In this document: positions 23,140 to 25,015 of the stretch, piece after piece
Numbering within the stretch: the first letter of the stretch is position 1
How the letters are laid out: each line of letters opens with the position of its first letter
Virus record (IMG/VR): IMGVR_UViG_3300042154_000865
Span: 1-25,015 of that record
Reading direction: 5' to 3' (one strand)
Source of the DNA: a virus
Length of the DNA: 25,015 bases
The notes under the pieces: generated by a model
Seen by the model: only the letters and a program-made list of their open reading frames with translations
What the model was told of the DNA's origin: nothing
The model's database searches: none
Program-made: the position numbers and the translations under genes

Positions 23140-23299
23140 TATCATCTCCTTCAACTGTTAGTCTCTCACCTTCACGTAAGCCAGCTTTAATGGCCTCTAA
23201 GATTCCAAAGGTCAGGAGTGACTTAGCTTCTTCGTTAGTGAGATCAAACTGGAATGTAGCACTACCATCCTCATGTTCTTTGATAAGATCAACTTGCAT
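23105..23299 (-). CDS. Small phage protein of unknown function (64 aa)
   Basis: A 64-residue protein starting MQVDLIKEHEDGSATFQFDL, with a beta segment (residues 1-20) and a helix TNEEAKSLLTFGILEAIKAG, then an acidic end. The D-L-I-K-E-H-E-D-G-S-A-T-[FY]-x-F-D-L pattern recurs in small phage proteins I have seen, with no assigned role. GAGG lies about 10 bases before the ATG. It overlaps the previous gene by 11 bases and the phosphoesterase by 35 bases, so the whole block is probably translated by coupled reinitiation. Confidence 0.82.
   Translation of the reverse strand: MQVDLIKEHEDGSATFQFDLTNEEAKSLLTFGILEAIKAGLREGERLTVEGDDIENLSHTGLSD
23146..23151 (-). promoter_or_regulatory. Ribosome-binding site deciding the phosphoesterase start
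   Basis: AAGGAG lies 6 bases before TTG 23139 and 0 bases before ATG 23145, so TTG is the better-placed start. It lies within the preceding gene. Confidence 0.6.
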
Positions 23300-23546
23300 C
23301 TTTGTTAGCCTCTTTCAAGAACTCTTCAGCGTCATTAACAAACATGAAGTACTTGAGGCATACAGCTAGAGCTTCATTGACTTCCTTGTTACTTGCAATG
23401 TCTTCAGGATGACTACTAAAACCTCCATTGAGAGTGTTCAAGTAAGTGCTCTTCATAGTCTCAACTGTGATAGCGTCTGTAAAGTCTTCCCAAGCATTCT
23501 TAATCTCAGGAGACTTCAACATTGCTTCAATAAGATTATTTATCAT
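23289..23546 (-). CDS. Unknown helical protein (85 aa)
   Basis: An 85-residue acidic helical protein beginning MINNLIEAMLKSPEIKNAWE. The ATG at 23546 is preferred because AAAGAGG (23555-23561) is 8 bases upstream. The earlier in-frame ATG at 23564 has no ribosome-binding site and would lengthen the overlap with the endonuclease gene. The central VETMKSTYLNTLNGGFSSH and the C-terminal CLKYFMFVNDAEEFLKEAN helix have no motif I recognise. It overlaps endonuclease I by 11 bases and the next gene by 11 bases. No function can be proposed. Confidence 0.8.
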   Translation of the reverse strand: MINNLIEAMLKSPEIKNAWEDFTDAITVETMKSTYLNTLNGGFSSHPEDIASNKEVNEALAVCLKYFMFVNDAEEFLKEANKDAS

Positions 23547-23973
23547 ATTTAGAACCTCTTTCATTTAACCATGATGTTGGAATATCTTTATCGGCATACT
23601 TGAATCCATGCTTAGTGCACCAATCCCCGTATGTAGTTTGGCTTAACTTTGAGAGTTTAGACTTAGAGTTACTGAAGACAAATCTAATATCAAGTTCAGG
23701 ATGTTGTTCCTTAACCATCAAGTGTTTCTGTCTATCAGCAGTTACGAATCTACCTTTGCTCTCAATGATAATACCATTCTTAAGTAATAGGAAGTCAGGA
23801 GTGTATGTACGTTTCTTCTCAGGCTGCGTATATGCAATCACTAGCTTCTCATACTCAAATGGAATACCTAAGGCTGTTAAGTTATCAGCTATCTTATCTT
23901 CTAATCCTGACCTGAATCCATGCTTCAAAGCTACTTGTCTAACTGTCAGTGGCTTCTTACGCTTCGGCTTCAT
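23536..23973 (-). CDS. Endonuclease I, T7 gp3-like Holliday junction resolvase
   Basis: A 145-residue protein (T7 gp3 is 149) that resolves four-way DNA junctions and helps degrade host DNA. Start at ATG 23973 because AAGGAG (23978-23983) precedes it; the longer frame overlaps the previous gene. Active-site residues by alignment to T7 are Glu25 in SGLEDKI, Glu40 in PFEYE, Asp60 in TYTPDFLL, Glu71 and Lys73 in IIESKGR; Glu25-Glu40 and Glu40-Asp60 spacings (15, 20) equal those of T7. HPELDIRFVFSNSKSKL and TTYGDWCTKHGFKYADK follow as in T7. Overlaps neighbours by 17 and 11 bases. Acts as a dimer in T7. Confidence 0.95.
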   Translation of the reverse strand: MKPKRKKPLTVRQVALKHGFRSGLEDKIADNLTALGIPFEYEKLVIAYTQPEKKRTYTPDFLLLKNGIIIESKGRFVTADRQKHLMVKEQHPELDIRFVFSNSKSKLSKLSQTTYGDWCTKHGFKYADKDIPTSWLNERGSKYDK

Positions 23974-24259
23974 GGTACTCCTTAGTGATGTGATACTGGT
24001 GCAAGAAAGCTCCAAAGGTATCTACAAACTCTTCATCGTGTGTTAACTTACCCATTGTGAACATAATGGCATGAACTAACTCATGGTAGAAGGTTTGCTC
24101 AGTAGTCTGCTTATTCATGTCCATACGGATTGATATGACTTGCTTCTCAGGATCACACTTACCCATATCATCCATGTGCACTACGTAGTTAACGTACCAC
24201 TTTGATCCTGCAAGCTCGAAGGAGGTTGCCACATCTGGTTTACTTTTCTTCTTAGCCAT
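23957..24259 (-). CDS. Small HEXXH zinc-metallopeptidase-like protein (100 aa)
   Basis: A 100-residue protein starting MAKKKSKPDVATSFELAGSK. HELVH at 59-63 (His59, Glu60, His63) lies in TEQTFYHELVHAIMFTMGKL and is followed by HDEEFVDTFGAFLHQ, where Glu77 or Asp80 could be the third metal ligand. The organisation (short beta part, then two helices with HEXXH and an acidic downstream helix) resembles small ImmA/SprT-type phage metallopeptidases. Targets are unknown; a host-regulator cleavage role is speculation. It overlaps the exonuclease by 79 bases and endonuclease I by 17. The ribosome-binding site is weak, consistent with coupled reinitiation. Confidence 0.78.
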   Translation of the reverse strand: MAKKKSKPDVATSFELAGSKWYVNYVVHMDDMGKCDPEKQVISIRMDMNKQTTEQTFYHELVHAIMFTMGKLTHDEEFVDTFGAFLHQYHITKEYHEAEA

Positions 24260-24903
24260 AGGAGCTTACCGTTTTCCAGTACCCTGTCAGTATTGCCGTC
24301 ATAAGCTTTGATACAAGCTGCATATAATTCCTCTTCGGTTGTACAGTCTTTCAAGATCTTATCAGCCTTTACAGGGCCAATACCTCGGATACCTTCAATG
24401 TTATCAACTCTGTCACCTGTAAGAATCTGTTTATAGAAACTGTACAAGCCTTCAAACTCAGTAACATAATACTCCTCATCCTTTACAGGATTATAGTGCC
24501 ACCCCGGTAACTGATCTAGATCCTTGTCAACGTGGACGATCCAGTAGTTACCTTCAGTGGACGCTATGCCTACAGAGTCATCAGCTTCCTCGTTCTCAGA
24601 CATCTTAGCACCGAGCTTCATCAGATGTTTGCGAAGAGCATCATAGTGTCTAGGCTTGGGAGCATCCTTGCGATTACCTTTGTAAGGAACAGTGGTAGCT
24701 ACCTCGAATCTAAAGTTAGTCTTACCTGTAATCCATGCTCTGTAGTCATCACACTTTAAGCGCATATAGATTATATCGGTAAACCACTCTGTGAGTCGAT
24801 TTAGTGCCCACCGTTCCTCTTCCTCCTCATTGGAGAAGCCAACTTTATAAACTAAAAAGTCAGCATCTACAATAGCCTCAGTAGGCTTATCAGAGGACAT
24901 CAT
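24181..24903 (-). CDS. 5'-3' exonuclease, T7 gp6-like (FEN family)
   Basis: A 240-residue FEN-type nuclease that degrades DNA from 5' ends, used in recombination, primer removal and host DNA breakdown. Motifs in order: IVDADFLVYK (Asp13, Asp15), YKGNR (74-78), EADD (106-109), VHVDKDLDQLP (Asp126, Asp128), and LTGDRVDNIEGIRGIGPVKA (Asp164, Asp167 with the helix-hairpin turn). C-terminal residues MWQPP followed by a short polar tail. Two adjacent ATGs begin the frame; ribosome-binding GAGG lies upstream. It starts inside the end of the previous gene (14-base overlap) and ends within the metallopeptidase gene. Confidence 0.94.
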   Translation of the reverse strand: MMSSDKPTEAIVDADFLVYKVGFSNEEEEERWALNRLTEWFTDIIYMRLKCDDYRAWITGKTNFRFEVATTVPYKGNRKDAPKPRHYDALRKHLMKLGAKMSENEEADDSVGIASTEGNYWIVHVDKDLDQLPGWHYNPVKDEEYYVTEFEGLYSFYKQILTGDRVDNIEGIRGIGPVKADKILKDCTTEEELYAACIKAYDGNTDRVLENGKLLWLRRKVNQMWQPPSSLQDQSGTLTT

Positions 24904-25015
24904 CCGCTGTCTCTTCCTCTTCCGCTGAACCTTCAGGAGAGTACACTTTCAGTTCAGTCACAATCAACTTCTTAATTGATGGTGCAGCACCAAACTTAGC
25001 TGACATCTTGTGACG
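24890..25015 (-). CDS. C-terminus of an acidic-tailed protein (partial)
   Basis: Open to the right edge of the window in this frame; 41 residues are visible, containing KFGAAPSIKKLIVTELKVYS and ending in an acidic tail (SAEEEETADDVL) before the TGA at 24890. An acidic C-terminal tail on a protein next to a T7-like exonuclease is compatible with an ssDNA-binding protein (gp2.5-like) but is far from proof. It overlaps the exonuclease start by 14 bases, so the two genes belong to one operon. Confidence 0.7.
   Translation of the reverse strand, partial: RHKMSAKFGAAPSIKKLIVTELKVYSPEGSAEEEETADDVL

Noticed and set aside
23600-24046. Plus-strand frame of 148 codons opposite endonuclease I
   Set aside because: Shadow of a gene with all T7 catalytic residues; no upstream signals.
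1-25015. CRISPR array, tRNA genes, insertion sequence or attachment site
   Set aside because: No direct repeats with regular unique spacers, no cloverleaf sequences, no transposase or integrase; repeats found are in-frame protein repeats.

Overview
The window is a contiguous piece of a lytic tailed-phage genome with a short-tailed (podovirus) layout, somewhat AT-rich and very densely coded. Most neighbouring genes overlap or sit within a few bases of each other. There is no integrase, no repressor and no obvious bacterial housekeeping gene. An adenosylcobalamin-dependent ribonucleotide reductase, a DUF3310 protein and a T7-type nuclease pair suggest an aquatic phage of a Gram-negative bacterium. 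This host inference rests on gene content only.

Plus strand, about 1-19,630 (late genes): partial portal; two small proteins; scaffold; major capsid protein followed by a strong terminator (4219-4249); two small capsid-proximal genes; a 931-residue virion protein with an apparent SGNH/GDSL-hydrolase domain and a Pro/Thr-rich repeat region; a 711-residue tail fibre; four small genes (fibre-associated, XhlA-like membrane, small beta, DUF6496); SU10-type adaptor; tail nozzle/stabilisation-like protein; a miniature fibre stub; three internal/ejection proteins. A lysis-type block follows: a 57-residue secreted protein, two small membrane proteins, a GTA-type holin candidate and a GH24 lysozyme. 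Two near-consensus sigma70 promoters (1871-1899 and 10662-10690) share the same architecture (TTGACA, 17 bp, extended -10), so host RNA polymerase probably reads much of the late region.

A hairpin at 19639-19674 with T-tracts on both sides separates the plus-strand genes from a convergent minus-strand set.

Minus strand, about 25,015-19,694 (nucleotide metabolism and DNA processing, transcribed right to left): C-terminus of an unidentified acidic-tailed protein, T7 gp6-like 5'-3' exonuclease, a small HEXXH metallopeptidase-like protein overlapping it by 79 nt, T7 gp3-like endonuclease I, two small unknowns, a metallophosphoesterase, a DUF3310 protein with a zinc ribbon, a 52-residue protein with a GTG start, the class II ribonucleotide reductase, and a 52-residue protein next to the shared terminator. 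The nucleases would degrade host DNA and process replication intermediates, and the reductase would turn ribonucleotides into DNA precursors.

Five of the genes listed are too short for ordinary ORF cut-offs and were read directly from the sequence: 4288-4464, 17884-18057, 18541-18690, 19694-19852 (minus) and 21836-21994 (minus). The system is recognisable overall as a podovirus combining a P22/SU10-like virion module with a T7-like DNA-processing module. The least ordinary parts are the SGNH domain in the large virion protein, the codon-diversified protein repeats, the metallopeptidase embedded in the exonuclease gene, and the lysis-side cluster of tiny membrane or secreted proteins.
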